Below, piece after piece: positions 8,068 through 16,088 of a DNA stretch of 64,000 nucleotides (its first letter is position 1; each line of letters opens with the position of its first letter). The stretch comes from BJ22 sp021298375 (GTDB lineage Bacteria; Planctomycetota; Planctomycetia; Pirellulales; Pirellulaceae): assembly GCA_046343015.1 (NCBI GenBank), contig JBKDOL010000107.1:20969-84968 (forward strand), in the 5' to 3' direction. The notes below the pieces were generated by a model that made no database searches, was not told where the DNA came from, and saw nothing but the letters and a program-made list of their open reading frames with translations. Made by a program: the position numbers and the translations under genes.

Positions 8068-9981
8068 ATGAGCCTGTTGCTGAACGTCAATTCGATCGAA
8101 AAGTACTTTTCTGGTCAGCTCGTGCTGCGGGATGTCTCGTTTGAGATTCGAGCCGGTCAGCGGGTGGCTTTGATTGGCCCCAACGGTGCGGGAAAAACAA
8201 CACTGCTGAAGATTCTGTTGGGGCAACTGGAGCCGGATAACGGAACCGTCGAATTGGCCAAAGCGGCAAAATTGGGCGTGGTGGCCCAGCGGCCCGAATT
8301 TGCTGCCGGGACAACGGTCTGGGACGTGGCCAAGAAAGCACTTGAGCCGTTGGAACGCCTGGTGTTGGAGTTGCAGACAACGAGCGAGCAACTGGCGGCT
8401 GCCACCGACCAAGCGAGCCAACAGCGGTTAGCCCAACGATTCGAGCAGCTCCAGTTTGAACTTCATCATCGGGATGCCTTTGCCGTTGAGCACAAAATTG
8501 AGCGCGTGCTGCAGGGTCTTGGATTCAGCTCGGCCGACTACGAACGGCCGGCCAGCGTTTTGAGCGGTGGACAGATCAACCGCCTGATGCTTGCCGCTCT
8601 TTTGCTGGAGGAGCCCGACCTGATGCTGCTCGACGAGCCCTCGAACCACCTCGACATTGAAGCCACCGAGTGGCTGGAGGATTTCCTGCGCAAGTCGCGC
8701 CAGGCGTTTTTACTGGTCAGTCACGATCGTTATTTCCTCGATCGGGTTGTCGATACGACACTGGAGCTGGTGCACGGTTCGATCGACGTGTATCCCGGCA
8801 ACTTCACGAAATACCGGGAGCTCAAGGCTGAGCGGTTGCTGGTCACCCAGCGGACCTATGAAAAACAGCAGACCGAAATCGCCAAGATGGAGGATTTTGT
8901 CCGCCGCAATCATTACGGACAAAAGTCGGCACAAGCCGAAGATCGGCGCAAGAAGCTGGAGCGGATCGAGCGGGTGGAGATGCCGCGGGTGATTGCCACT
9001 CCGAACTTCAAGTTTCCCGAGCCGACCCGCACGGGAGACATCGTGCTGCGGGTCGACCAACTTTCCAAGGGATACGACCAGCCGCTTTTTTCGCAGGTGT
9101 CCTTTCAAATAGAACGGGGACAGCGGTGGGGCATCCTCGGTCCCAATGGTTGCGGCAAATCGACGTTGCTCAAGTGCATTGTGGGTGAAGCTACGCCGGA
9201 AACGGGACAGATCAAACTTGGCACGGGAGTGCGTTCAGGCTATTTCGACCAGCATCTCAAAGGAGTTGATGGGACCAAGCTGGCTGCGGAAGCGATCCGC
9301 CCTCCGCACAAGGAGATGATTGACCGCGAACGCCGCGATCTGCTGGCGCTATTCGGGATTACGGGTGAGCTGGCGCTGAAGACAGTCAGCTCACTCAGTG
9401 GCGGCGAGCGCAACCGCGTCGCGCTTGCGCAGCTTGCGGCCCAAGAGGCCAACTTGCTGGTCCTCGATGAACCGACGAACCATCTCGATCTTTGGGCCTG
9501 CGCTGCGCTGGAGCAAGCCTTGTTGGCGTTTGAGGGGACCTTGTTGGTTGTCAGCCACGACCGCTACTTCCTCAATCAAATCTGCACTCATTTGCTGGTC
9601 TTCCAGCCTGACCGAGTGCAGGTATTTGAGGGCAATTACGATGCCTGGCGGGCGATGCAGCAAGTCCGCGAACCAGCTGCGGCGCCCGCGGCCCCCCGCC
9701 TCACGCCGGCAAACAAATCCCCGACAACCGCCAATCACTCCGGGACAGGGGAACCAGCCAAACGCAAACGCCGATTCCCCTACCGCAAAGTAGCCGAGAT
9801 CGAAGCGGAGATTCACGATCGCGAAGCGGCGATTGCTCGACTGCATCAGGAGCTTGCCACTCCAGAGGTCCTGAGAAACGGTCAACTGGTCGTGCAGCTG
9901 AACCGCGAGTTGGAGGAGCACAGCGGAAAGCTTGAGCAACTCATCGAGCACTGGCAGGAAGCCTTGGAGCTTAATGGTTGA
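8068..9981 (+). CDS. ABC-F family ATPase (Uup-like)
   Basis: Soluble twin-ATPase of the ABC-F family, which acts on ribosomes rather than as a transporter. 637 residues from the ATG at 8068; the open frame extends upstream to 7831 but that part lies in repeats and lacks family sequence. Cassette 1: Walker A GPNGAGKTT (about residue 35), signature LSGGQ, Walker B/Q-loop partner LMLLDEPSNHLD and switch SHDRYFLD. A helical linker (about 250-310) follows. Cassette 2: GPNGCGKST, LSGGERN, LLVLDEPTNHLD, SHDRYFL. A Lys/Arg-rich segment and a C-terminal coiled coil (about 570-635) are typical of Uup and related members. There is no obvious Shine-Dalgarno, so the start is reasonable but not proven. Catalytic residues all look intact. 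Confidence 0.93.
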   Translation: MSLLLNVNSIEKYFSGQLVLRDVSFEIRAGQRVALIGPNGAGKTTLLKILLGQLEPDNGTVELAKAAKLGVVAQRPEFAAGTTVWDVAKKALEPLERLVLELQTTSEQLAAATDQASQQRLAQRFEQLQFELHHRDAFAVEHKIERVLQGLGFSSADYERPASVLSGGQINRLMLAALLLEEPDLMLLDEPSNHLDIEATEWLEDFLRKSRQAFLLVSHDRYFLDRVVDTTLELVHGSIDVYPGNFTKYRELKAERLLVTQRTYEKQQTEIAKMEDFVRRNHYGQKSAQAEDRRKKLERIERVEMPRVIATPNFKFPEPTRTGDIVLRVDQLSKGYDQPLFSQVSFQIERGQRWGILGPNGCGKSTLLKCIVGEATPETGQIKLGTGVRSGYFDQHLKGVDGTKLAAEAIRPPHKEMIDRERRDLLALFGITGELALKTVSSLSGGERNRVALAQLAAQEANLLVLDEPTNHLDLWACAALEQALLAFEGTLLVVSHDRYFLNQICTHLLVFQPDRVQVFEGNYDAWRAMQQVREPAAAPAAPRLTPANKSPTTANHSGTGEPAKRKRRFPYRKVAEIEAEIHDREAAIARLHQELATPEVLRNGQLVVQLNRELEEHSGKLEQLIEHWQEALELNG

Positions 9982-10070
9982 GTCCGGTGACAGCCGCCCC
10001 CTTCAGGCGGAACGTGGTAGCGGTTCCGCTACCACGCCGCCTGCCTTACCTGCCGGTCCGAATCTCTTCA

Positions 10071-10406
10071 TCACCAGCGATAATAGAACCCACCACCGGG
10101 ATAACCGCCGTAGCCACATCCGGGAGCGGAGTAAATCGGCCGGTAGTAGCCGCGGTACGCCGGATAGCCGAATCCACCGTAGTAGGCTACTCGCGCAGGC
10201 GGATAGTAGGGCCGATAGCCATACCCCCAACCGGGCTGAGCCAAGCCATTGCCAATCCCCACCACCACAGTCGTGCGGGCCCCGCCACTTCGGTAATACC
10301 CGCTGTGTCGATACCCGCCCCCGGAATGGTAGTGCTGCCCCCAGCTGACGCTGGCCAGGCAGGCCGAAAACAAGAACACCATGGTCAAAATTGCGAGCTG
10401 CTTCAT
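10071..10406 (-). CDS. Small secreted Gly/Tyr-rich protein
   Basis: 111 residues. The ATG at 10404-10406 has GGGGGAG seven bases upstream and starts a clear signal peptide (MKQLAILTMVFLFSACLASV, cleavage probably after SWG). The mature part is about 85 residues and strikingly rich in Gly, Tyr and Pro with YGYRPYYPP and GGYPGGGFYYRW-type phrases; it holds only one Cys, near the C-terminus. Similar low-complexity exported proteins are common in planctomycetes, but I know no function; a cell-surface or stalk structural role would be inference. A longer upstream open frame was rejected because it reads through the structured element at 10507-10634. Confidence 0.8.
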   Translation of the reverse strand: MKQLAILTMVFLFSACLASVSWGQHYHSGGGYRHSGYYRSGGARTTVVVGIGNGLAQPGWGYGYRPYYPPARVAYYGGFGYPAYRGYYRPIYSAPGCGYGGYPGGGFYYRW

Positions 10407-10506
10407 GAGCAATCTCCCCCGTTTGGTCTCGTGGCGTCCGCGTGCACGCACACGCGGTTTCCGCTGCTCAGACAGTGCACTCCGCATGCCAATCATGGGC
10501 ATGTGA

Positions 10507-10634
10507 AAGTTTATCGCTGGTGCGATTTGTCGCTGCGAGACTGCACCCGGATTGTTTACCTCGCCGCGCGATTTTGCCCGCCCAGGAAACCGCCTTTGCA
10601 GGTCGCGCCAAAAACAATCCGGCACGATAAACTT
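10507..10634. other. Nested inverted-repeat element (possible structured RNA or miniature element)
   Basis: Outer arms AAGTTTATCG (10507-10516) and CGATAAACTT (10625-10634) pair perfectly. Inside, CGGATTGTTT (10548-10557) pairs with AAACAATCCG (10612-10621), and deeper still GCGCGA (10566-10571) pairs with TCGCGC (10603-10608). The three stems are nested in register, with TGC/GCA (10521-10523, 10622-10624) adding pairs next to the outer stem. No coding frame is supported. Confidence 0.65.
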
Positions 10635-10669
10635 GAACCCGATGCAGCGTGTCTCAAGGTCGCAGCGCG

Positions 10670-10737
10670 GGCGCCGCAGGTTTGACGGCGCCGCAGGTTT
10701 CACGGCGCCGCAGGTTTGACGGGGCTTCGGTTTTGAC
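10670..10737. repeat. 17-bp tandem array, four units
   Basis: GGCGCCGCAGGTTTGAC at 10670, a one-base variant at 10687, the same unit at 10704, and a diverged fourth unit at 10721. It directly follows the nested inverted-repeat element. Confidence 0.9.
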
Positions 10738-10859
10738 GGGGCCAGTGCAGGAAACTCAACCATCGATCGAGAGGGCTACTTCAGTCGTTGCCTCCAGCTT
10801 GCGGGCCGGTTGGCTTGCCGCTTTATTTCATCTCTCCCGGTTTCGGAACAGTCAGAACG

Positions 10860-11948
10860 ATGACCAAGAAAATGAACTTGCTGAAAATCGAGCCGTTGGG
10901 AGACCGCTTGCCGCCCAATCAGCAATTGGTCGCCGCTGAGAAATGGCCGGTCATTGGGGAGCGAACTCCAGCGGCGGGACACCTACCTCAGTTGAAAATA
11001 CACGGCGAAGTTGCGGCCCCCCAGTGCCTGAGTGTTGACCAGTTGGAATGTCTCCCCCAAAGCACTTTGCAGCTCGACCTGCATTGCGTCACCCGGTGGT
11101 CAAAGTTCGACCTTGTCTTCACAGGGGTACTGCTCGCGGACCTGCTGGAAGTGATCCAGCCCAAGAGTACGGCTCATTACGTCTCTTTCATTGCCCACTC
11201 CGAACGACGACACAGCAGTTCACTGACGTTGGCCGATGCGTTGAGACTCAAGACCTTGATCGCCACGCAGGTGGGAGGTCAACCGCTTCCAGTGGAGCAC
11301 GGCGGCCCGATACGCAATCTTGTTCCCAATCGCTATCTCTACAAAAGCGTGAAATGGTTGTGCGAGCTCGAATTCCTGGCCGAGGATCGGCTGGGCTACT
11401 GGGAAGCGGAGTCGGGCTATCACAATACGGCCGACCCTTGGCTGGAACAGCGGTACTTGGCCCCGTCACTCGATCGTCGAGCGGCAGCCAAGTTGCTCGA
11501 ATCTCGAGACTTTTCCGGACATGACCTGCTGAGTATTGACGCTTCGCAACGAGAACTGAACGGCTTGAAGGCAGTGGCTGCGCTGCTGCGGAACGCCAAT
11601 TTCCGGCTCAGCCAGCTGCAGCAGGCTGATTTCTCGGGAGCGAATCTCTCAAACGCGCATTTTGAGGGAGCGGTTCTGCGAGGAGCCAATTTCAGCGGCG
11701 CCGATTTGGAGGGTGCTTGTTTTACGGGAGCCGATTTGCGAGGCGCGAACTTCACTGGCAGTTCTCTGTTCGGGGCCTCGTTTTTTTCGGCTGCCCCCGC
11801 AGGGCTCGCGGATTCGCCGCAGGCAGGGCAGGGGACTGGCTTTGCCCGCATCGATCAAACGACCATGATTCCGCCGGAATGCCTGCCGCCGCTGACTCCG
11901 GAACAGCTTGCCTTTGTGACGACTGCGCTCCAGCTCGGCCGAGAATGA
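10860..11948 (+). CDS. Molybdopterin-dependent oxidoreductase domain fused to pentapeptide repeats
   Basis: 362 residues from the ATG at 10860. Residues about 40-205 match the sulfite-oxidase/YedY molybdopterin domain: VTRWSKFDLVFTGVLLADLL follows the expected molybdenum-ligand Cys76 (LHCVTRWS), then EHGGPIRNLVPNRYLYKSVKW, the conserved cofactor-contact segment. Residues about 240-310 are pentapeptide repeats of the A(D/N)LxG type (ADFSGANLSNAHFEG, ADLRGANFTG). No signal peptide is visible, unlike exported YedY/MsrP, so a cytoplasmic location is likely. The domain pairing is unusual in my knowledge of both families. Substrate is unknown. The start lies immediately before a second in-frame ATG; no clear ribosome-binding site was seen. 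Confidence 0.85.
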   Translation: MTKKMNLLKIEPLGDRLPPNQQLVAAEKWPVIGERTPAAGHLPQLKIHGEVAAPQCLSVDQLECLPQSTLQLDLHCVTRWSKFDLVFTGVLLADLLEVIQPKSTAHYVSFIAHSERRHSSSLTLADALRLKTLIATQVGGQPLPVEHGGPIRNLVPNRYLYKSVKWLCELEFLAEDRLGYWEAESGYHNTADPWLEQRYLAPSLDRRAAAKLLESRDFSGHDLLSIDASQRELNGLKAVAALLRNANFRLSQLQQADFSGANLSNAHFEGAVLRGANFSGADLEGACFTGADLRGANFTGSSLFGASFFSAAPAGLADSPQAGQGTGFARIDQTTMIPPECLPPLTPEQLAFVTTALQLGRE

Positions 11949-12003
11949 ACCTGACCGCGGGGCGCTTGGCGCCTGCAGACCAGGCAGCACGATCAGCCGA
12001 GCC

Positions 12004-13257
12004 TCAGCGCAGCGTGTTCCTCGCCCGCTTGAGATTCTTGGCCAACTGTTGACTTACCATCTCAAGGATTGGCGAGTCCCCGAAGCGCTGGACGAACTCC
12101 TCACAGCCCGCAGCAATGGCCGTCTCGGAGCGATCCAGTTGCTCCTCCAGCGCGCCCCAAACCAATCGGGGGCCTACCTGCAATTCGCGAGCGTATTCTT
12201 CCAAGTCCCGTCGCAGGACTTGGCCCGGGTCAAACTGCCGGCCGAAGCTCATCGCCAGATTCCGATCGAGCGACTTGTAGACCCGGGTGCAGACCAGGTC
12301 ATAAAACGGCGCCAAGCGCACTCCCTTGTCGGGGCTGAGCAGCAAAGAGGCGTTTTTCGCGTGCCCATCGCAGTTGCCGAAGAGCCAGTTGAACAGGCCC
12401 CAGCTCACGAGCAGCCTCAAGTCGACAACCGGCAGGCTGCCATGCGTTCGGACAATGGCCGCCAACTCCCCAGGACGGGGACCACCTTCTTTCTGGTACT
12501 TCCTCAGCGGGCTGCGCCCCAATGCCTGACAAAAGTCTTCTTGATGAAGGCGGACGATCTTCGCCCCCTCCTGGCGGCGATCGTAGCGTTCGACCACAAG
12601 GATCGTTCCGCCACCCTCGGGTCGCCATAAATCAGCGGAGGGAACCGGCAAGCCGAGTTTCCCGGCAATCATTCCCAGCAGGCATTCATTTTCCGGCAAG
12701 TGCTTGAAGTGGGGTGATGCAAACTTGAGCAGATGCGTGCTCGGCGCCGGTCCCAATGGCAGGCTCGTCGCGTTACCGTCCAGCCGCACGGGAAGCTTGT
12801 CCTGGGCCCCAGCCAGCGACAATCGCACTCCATCCCGCCCGACCGTTGAGGAAAAGACATCGGGCGCGTTGGACAATGACCAAAGCCGAAGTTGCTCGGA
12901 GGTGATCGGCCGATAGTCCGCGGTCGAGGAAGGATTGGCTGGTGGTGTATCCCCCAGCGTCAAGGCTCCGGCGCATTCACCGCCGATCAGTCGGAGCAAC
13001 TCAAAGTCGTTTCCCGGCGTTACCTTCAAACGCTGGCACAAGCGCACGCGGACATCGGCTTCCGGCAGGAGGTTGGCAAAAAAAGAATGAGCCTGTTCGT
13101 GATACTTCTCCGCACGCAGCGGCAATGAGAGCGAGATTGGAAAGGCGCTGGGAAATCCAAGCCAATCGTCGGCGTAAATGAATTCCATCCGCTCATTGCG
13201 GTCGAGCTCGACGGTTCCCACCAGATATTGCGTCCACCAAACCTGAAGTCGGCTCAT
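12004..13257 (-). CDS. hipA: HipA-family serine/threonine kinase toxin
   Basis: 417 residues, the usual size of HipA. HipA kinases phosphorylate aminoacyl-tRNA synthetases or related targets and cause growth arrest; HipB neutralises them. Motifs: N-terminal subdomain (GTVELDRNERMEFIYADDWL), glycine-rich/autophosphorylation loop SLAGAQDKLPV (about residue 150), catalytic loop FGNCDGHAKN (about 310) and metal-binding LAPFYDLV. All catalytic elements look intact. ATG at 13255-13257 overlaps the hipB stop codon (ATGA), so the pair is co-translated. The open frame upstream of this start reads antisense-like sequence and was not used. Confidence 0.93.
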   Translation of the reverse strand: MSRLQVWWTQYLVGTVELDRNERMEFIYADDWLGFPSAFPISLSLPLRAEKYHEQAHSFFANLLPEADVRVRLCQRLKVTPGNDFELLRLIGGECAGALTLGDTPPANPSSTADYRPITSEQLRLWSLSNAPDVFSSTVGRDGVRLSLAGAQDKLPVRLDGNATSLPLGPAPSTHLLKFASPHFKHLPENECLLGMIAGKLGLPVPSADLWRPEGGGTILVVERYDRRQEGAKIVRLHQEDFCQALGRSPLRKYQKEGGPRPGELAAIVRTHGSLPVVDLRLLVSWGLFNWLFGNCDGHAKNASLLLSPDKGVRLAPFYDLVCTRVYKSLDRNLAMSFGRQFDPGQVLRRDLEEYARELQVGPRLVWGALEEQLDRSETAIAAGCEEFVQRFGDSPILEMVSQQLAKNLKRARNTLR

Positions 13258-13487
13258 CGGCTCGATCCCCCGCGGGTCTCGACTTGCAGGTCCAGGCCGA
13301 GCACACTCAACACCTGCAGGACTTTGTGAAACTCCGCAGTCGGCTTGCCCCGCTCCAACTCGGACACAAACCGGACTCCGACTCCCGCCACTTCCGCCAA
13401 GGCTGCCTGGGTGAGCTCGACCTCCTTGCGACGGCGGCGAACAACCCCGCCCAGGTCGGCAACCGTGCGAATTTGGATCGACTCCAC
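13254..13487 (-). CDS. hipB: HipB-like antitoxin, Xre-family DNA-binding repressor
   Basis: 77 residues, close to the size of known HipB proteins. The start is GTG at 13485-13487, chosen because a full AAGGAGG Shine-Dalgarno lies five bases upstream and the protein then begins directly at the helix-turn-helix domain (VADLGGVVRRRRKEVELTQAAL, recognition helix around VGVRFVSELERGK). A longer open frame to 13727 and an ATG at 13553 would translate through operator DNA. The product should bind HipA and repress its own operon; three palindromes upstream fit this. The stop overlaps the hipA start. Confidence 0.9.
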   Translation of the reverse strand: MESIQIRTVADLGGVVRRRRKEVELTQAALAEVAGVGVRFVSELERGKPTAEFHKVLQVLSVLGLDLQVETRGGSSR

Positions 13488-13497
13488 CCCAACCTCC

Positions 13498-13511
13498 TTC
13501 CCGTACGGGAA
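13498..13511. promoter_or_regulatory. HipB operator candidate 1 (overlaps the Shine-Dalgarno)
   Basis: Perfect palindrome TTCCCGTACGGGAA. Its right arm on the coding strand runs into the AAGGAGG ribosome-binding site of hipB, so binding here could block both elongation and ribosome access. Confidence 0.8.
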
Positions 13512-13536
13512 TACAAACCCAAGCAATCGCCAAATA

Positions 13537-13550
13537 TTCCCGATCGGGAA
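13537..13550. promoter_or_regulatory. HipB operator candidate 2
   Basis: Perfect palindrome TTCCCGATCGGGAA, exactly 39 bases from operator 1. A TACAAT -10-like hexamer (13558-13563, minus strand) lies just upstream of it. Confidence 0.8.
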
Positions 13551-13575
13551 CATAAAGATTGTATCGGCCAAAACA

Positions 13576-13589
13576 ATCCCGAACGGGAA
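13576..13589. promoter_or_regulatory. HipB operator candidate 3
   Basis: ATCCCGAACGGGAA, the same palindrome with one mismatch in the outer base, again exactly 39 bases from operator 2. Confidence 0.75.
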
Positions 13590-14021
13590 AAAAGCGGGGC
13601 AGCCTCGGGAAAAAGGGGGATTTCGGCCGTCGCAATCCGTTTCACCGGACGGTGGGAGGCTCTTGACCGAGCGATGCGGGGCGCAGACAGGCCGCCGGTT
13701 GGCTGAGGGGGCAGGCCCTGCTGCCAAGGACCCTGCTGCCGAGTTCCGCCCGCGGAAGAGTCACCAGAGCCGAGGCACAGCCCCCGACAGAGCCGGTTGC
13801 GGAGCGATTTTTGCAGTGCCTGGCATCCTGGGCGCCTGGAATCCTGGCGCCTGGCGTATGCCGCATGCCGTCTGCCGTCTCGCGTCTGGCGTGACTGGAA
13901 GAAGCGGGGGGGGCAGAGGCAGGTGTTCCGCTGCCAACGAGAACGGATAAGCAGGGTAAGGGGCTCGGAGCTGAGCTGGATCGTCCCGGAGAAGCTTGAG
14001 GGGCGAGTTGCTGCCGTCAGC
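13590..14021. other. Spacer between hipBA control region and fabF, no gene seen
   Basis: About 430 bases upstream of hipB and downstream of fabF. A lone CGGGAA half-site occurs at 13606-13611. Repeated GCGCCTGG phrases occur near 13830-13855. Nothing else was recognised. Confidence 0.45.
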
Positions 14022-15260
14022 CTAGCCCTCAAATCGCTTGATCAAGATCGAGGCGTTGTGGCCACCGAAGCCAAAGGAGTTACTCATGGCGTAGTCGATC
14101 TTCCGCGTTCGCGCCTGATTGGGAGTGTAATCAAGGTCGCACTCCGGATCGGGTTCATCCAGATTGATCGTGGGAGGAATCAGGCTGTCGATCAACGCCT
14201 TGACCGTCACGACCAGTTCAATTCCGCCGCTGGCTCCGAGCGAATGGCCCAGCTGGCTTTTTGTGCTGCTGATACTCAGTTTGCTGGCCGCAGGACCATA
14301 GACCGCCTTAATCGCCTTGGTCTCGGCGATATCACCCAGCGGTGTGCTTGTTCCATGGGCATTGATGTAGTCAATGCGGTCTGGATTGACGGCAGCGTCC
14401 TCGAGGGCCATCCGCATGGCACCGGCGGCTCCAGTGCCATGTTCATCCGGTTGGGTAATGTGCCCTGCATCGCAAGTCGTGCCAAAACCGATGACTTCGC
14501 AGTAGATCCTCGCTCCGCGTTTTCGCGCGTGCTCCAGTTCCTCGAAAATCAGCAGCCCGGCGCCATCGGCGAACACGAATCCATCGCGGTCCTTGTCAAA
14601 GGGGCGACTGGCTTGGGCCGGGGCATCGTTTCTGGTGGAGAGTGCCCGCATGTTCGAGAAGGCACTCATTCCGATTCGCGTGATGGCTGCCTCAGCACCA
14701 CCGGTCACCACGAGGTCACACAATCCGGAGCGGACGTGATCGAACGCGTTGCCCATTGCATTGGTCGCACTGGCGCAGGCCGTTGCGATTGAATAATTTG
14801 GACCGCGAAGACCGTGAATAATCGCCAGGTTACCGCCCCCCGCGTTGAGCATCAGCCGCGGGATGGTCATGGGCGAAACGCGGCTGGGGCCTTTGGAGTT
14901 CAGTTTGACAACTTGCTCCTCGCAGGTCTCCAGCCCGCCAATTCCGGAACCGAGCACGACTCCGTAGCGGCGAGTGTCGCCGGAAAAATCGAGGCCTGCA
15001 TCGCGGATCGCATCGGTGCCAGCGACGATCGCGTACTGCGCAAACCGGTCGACTCGGTTGAGCTCTTTGTGCTCGATGTAGCCGGTGGGGTCAAAGCCAG
15101 CGACTTCGCCACCAAAAGTGACTTTCAAATCGGAAGTGTCGAACAGCGTCAAAGGACGGATGCCGCTTTCGGCACCGACCAAACGCCTCCAACACTCTTC
15201 CAGTTTGCTACCGAGCGCTGAAACAATTCCCAGCCCCGTGATGACCACGCGCCGCTTCAT
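14022..15260 (-). CDS. fabF: 3-oxoacyl-ACP synthase II
   Basis: Condensing enzyme that elongates acyl-ACP with malonyl-ACP in type II fatty acid synthesis. 412 residues, the normal length. The catalytic triad is visible: Cys162 (ATACASATNA), His302 (NAHGTSTPLGD) and His339 (KSQLGHSLGASG), plus Lys334 and the C-terminal SNSFGFGGHN. It lies 36 bases after acpP in the same direction, the common acpP-fabF arrangement. It is the last gene of the fabD-fabG-acpP-fabF cluster. Confidence 0.97.
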   Translation of the reverse strand: MKRRVVITGLGIVSALGSKLEECWRRLVGAESGIRPLTLFDTSDLKVTFGGEVAGFDPTGYIEHKELNRVDRFAQYAIVAGTDAIRDAGLDFSGDTRRYGVVLGSGIGGLETCEEQVVKLNSKGPSRVSPMTIPRLMLNAGGGNLAIIHGLRGPNYSIATACASATNAMGNAFDHVRSGLCDLVVTGGAEAAITRIGMSAFSNMRALSTRNDAPAQASRPFDKDRDGFVFADGAGLLIFEELEHARKRGARIYCEVIGFGTTCDAGHITQPDEHGTGAAGAMRMALEDAAVNPDRIDYINAHGTSTPLGDIAETKAIKAVYGPAASKLSISSTKSQLGHSLGASGGIELVVTVKALIDSLIPPTINLDEPDPECDLDYTPNQARTRKIDYAMSNSFGFGGHNASILIKRFEG

Positions 15261-15296
15261 GGATGCCCCGAAAATCGTTCCGAACTTTGCAGCTGT

Positions 15297-15536
15297 TTAG
15301 CCGCCGGTGCTCTTCTTGATATGGTCGATCGCCTCGCCCACAGTTTGAATTTTTTCTGCGGCTTCATCGGGGATGTTGACATCGAACTCTTCTTCCAACT
15401 CCATCACCAGTTCGACCGTATCGAGAGAGTCGGCGCCCAAATCGTTTACAAAGTTTGAATCGCGGGTGATCTTGTCTTTTTCCACGCCCAGTTGATCAGC
15501 CACGATATCAATCACGCGTTCTTCCACGGATGCCAT
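15297..15536 (-). CDS. acpP: Acyl carrier protein
   Basis: 79-residue acidic helical bundle that carries growing acyl chains on 4'-phosphopantetheine. The attachment serine is Ser37 in LGADSLDTVELVMELEE, the canonical DSL motif. Start ATG at 15534-15536 with AGGAG-like sequence upstream (AGGAGCCCC region). It lies just upstream of fabF and about 550 bases downstream of fabG. Confidence 0.98.
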   Translation of the reverse strand: MASVEERVIDIVADQLGVEKDKITRDSNFVNDLGADSLDTVELVMELEEEFDVNIPDEAAEKIQTVGEAIDHIKKSTGG

Positions 15537-16088
15537 ACGAAGGGGGCTCCTAAAAATGTTCTTCTTGAGAGTTTGAAATATTGTTTAGTGAATTATCGGA
15601 TTCAGTCTGCAACCGTAAATCGGATTCCGATCGCAGACAGCAGTTCTGCAGGATCCAAAATTTCCAGGGAAACGGCTGCCCGAGTTCAGGCCACCGCCTG
15701 CCCGGCAGCGTTCGCTGCAGCCCTCGCTGCACCCCCGTCCGCAATGATTTTCATCGTAGCGACGAATGGTTCGGCGAAATAGCTGACAGGAAGGTCGCCA
15801 ACAAGATAGACAATTTTAACAAAAAGGGTCAAGGCAGGGGCGGGCCGTCTGTGGGGGGCCAAGTGCCCATTTCACGCCTTCTTCTTCAGCCCAATCGGGC
15901 CAACCGGCTGGATTTGACATTTCCCCGACCCGCCAAAGCCCATCCGGGCCGAGGAATCGGGCTCAGAAGCAGCCTTCCGCGTTCACGCCTCTTGGGGGAA
16001 ACACACCTGGGCCACGTCCTGCAGCTCCCCTTTCCGGGAGGCGGAGGAAGTCGTTCAGGCCGGGGAGAACTGCTCGCGCTGGCTTGAC
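15537..16088. other. fabG-acpP spacer, no gene seen
   Basis: 552 bases. Small open frames on both strands have no family resemblance or ribosome-binding site. The AT-richer part at 15550-15620, next to acpP, is the likely place for an acpP promoter. No ribosomal protein L32 gene, often found in this cluster, was seen. Confidence 0.5.

Larger units (their letters stand above)
10407..10859. other. Divergent intergenic region with structured element
   Basis: About 450 bases between a leftward and a rightward gene. It holds a nested inverted-repeat element (10507-10634) and a 17-bp tandem array (10670-10737). Promoters for both flanking genes should be here, but none is clear. Confidence 0.6.

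Noticed and set aside
13488..13727. Longer N-terminus for HipB (ATG at 13553 or beyond)
   Set aside because: It would run through two palindromic operators, lacks a ribosome-binding site, and gives a non-conserved hydrophobic start; the GTG at 13487 has a perfect AAGGAGG.
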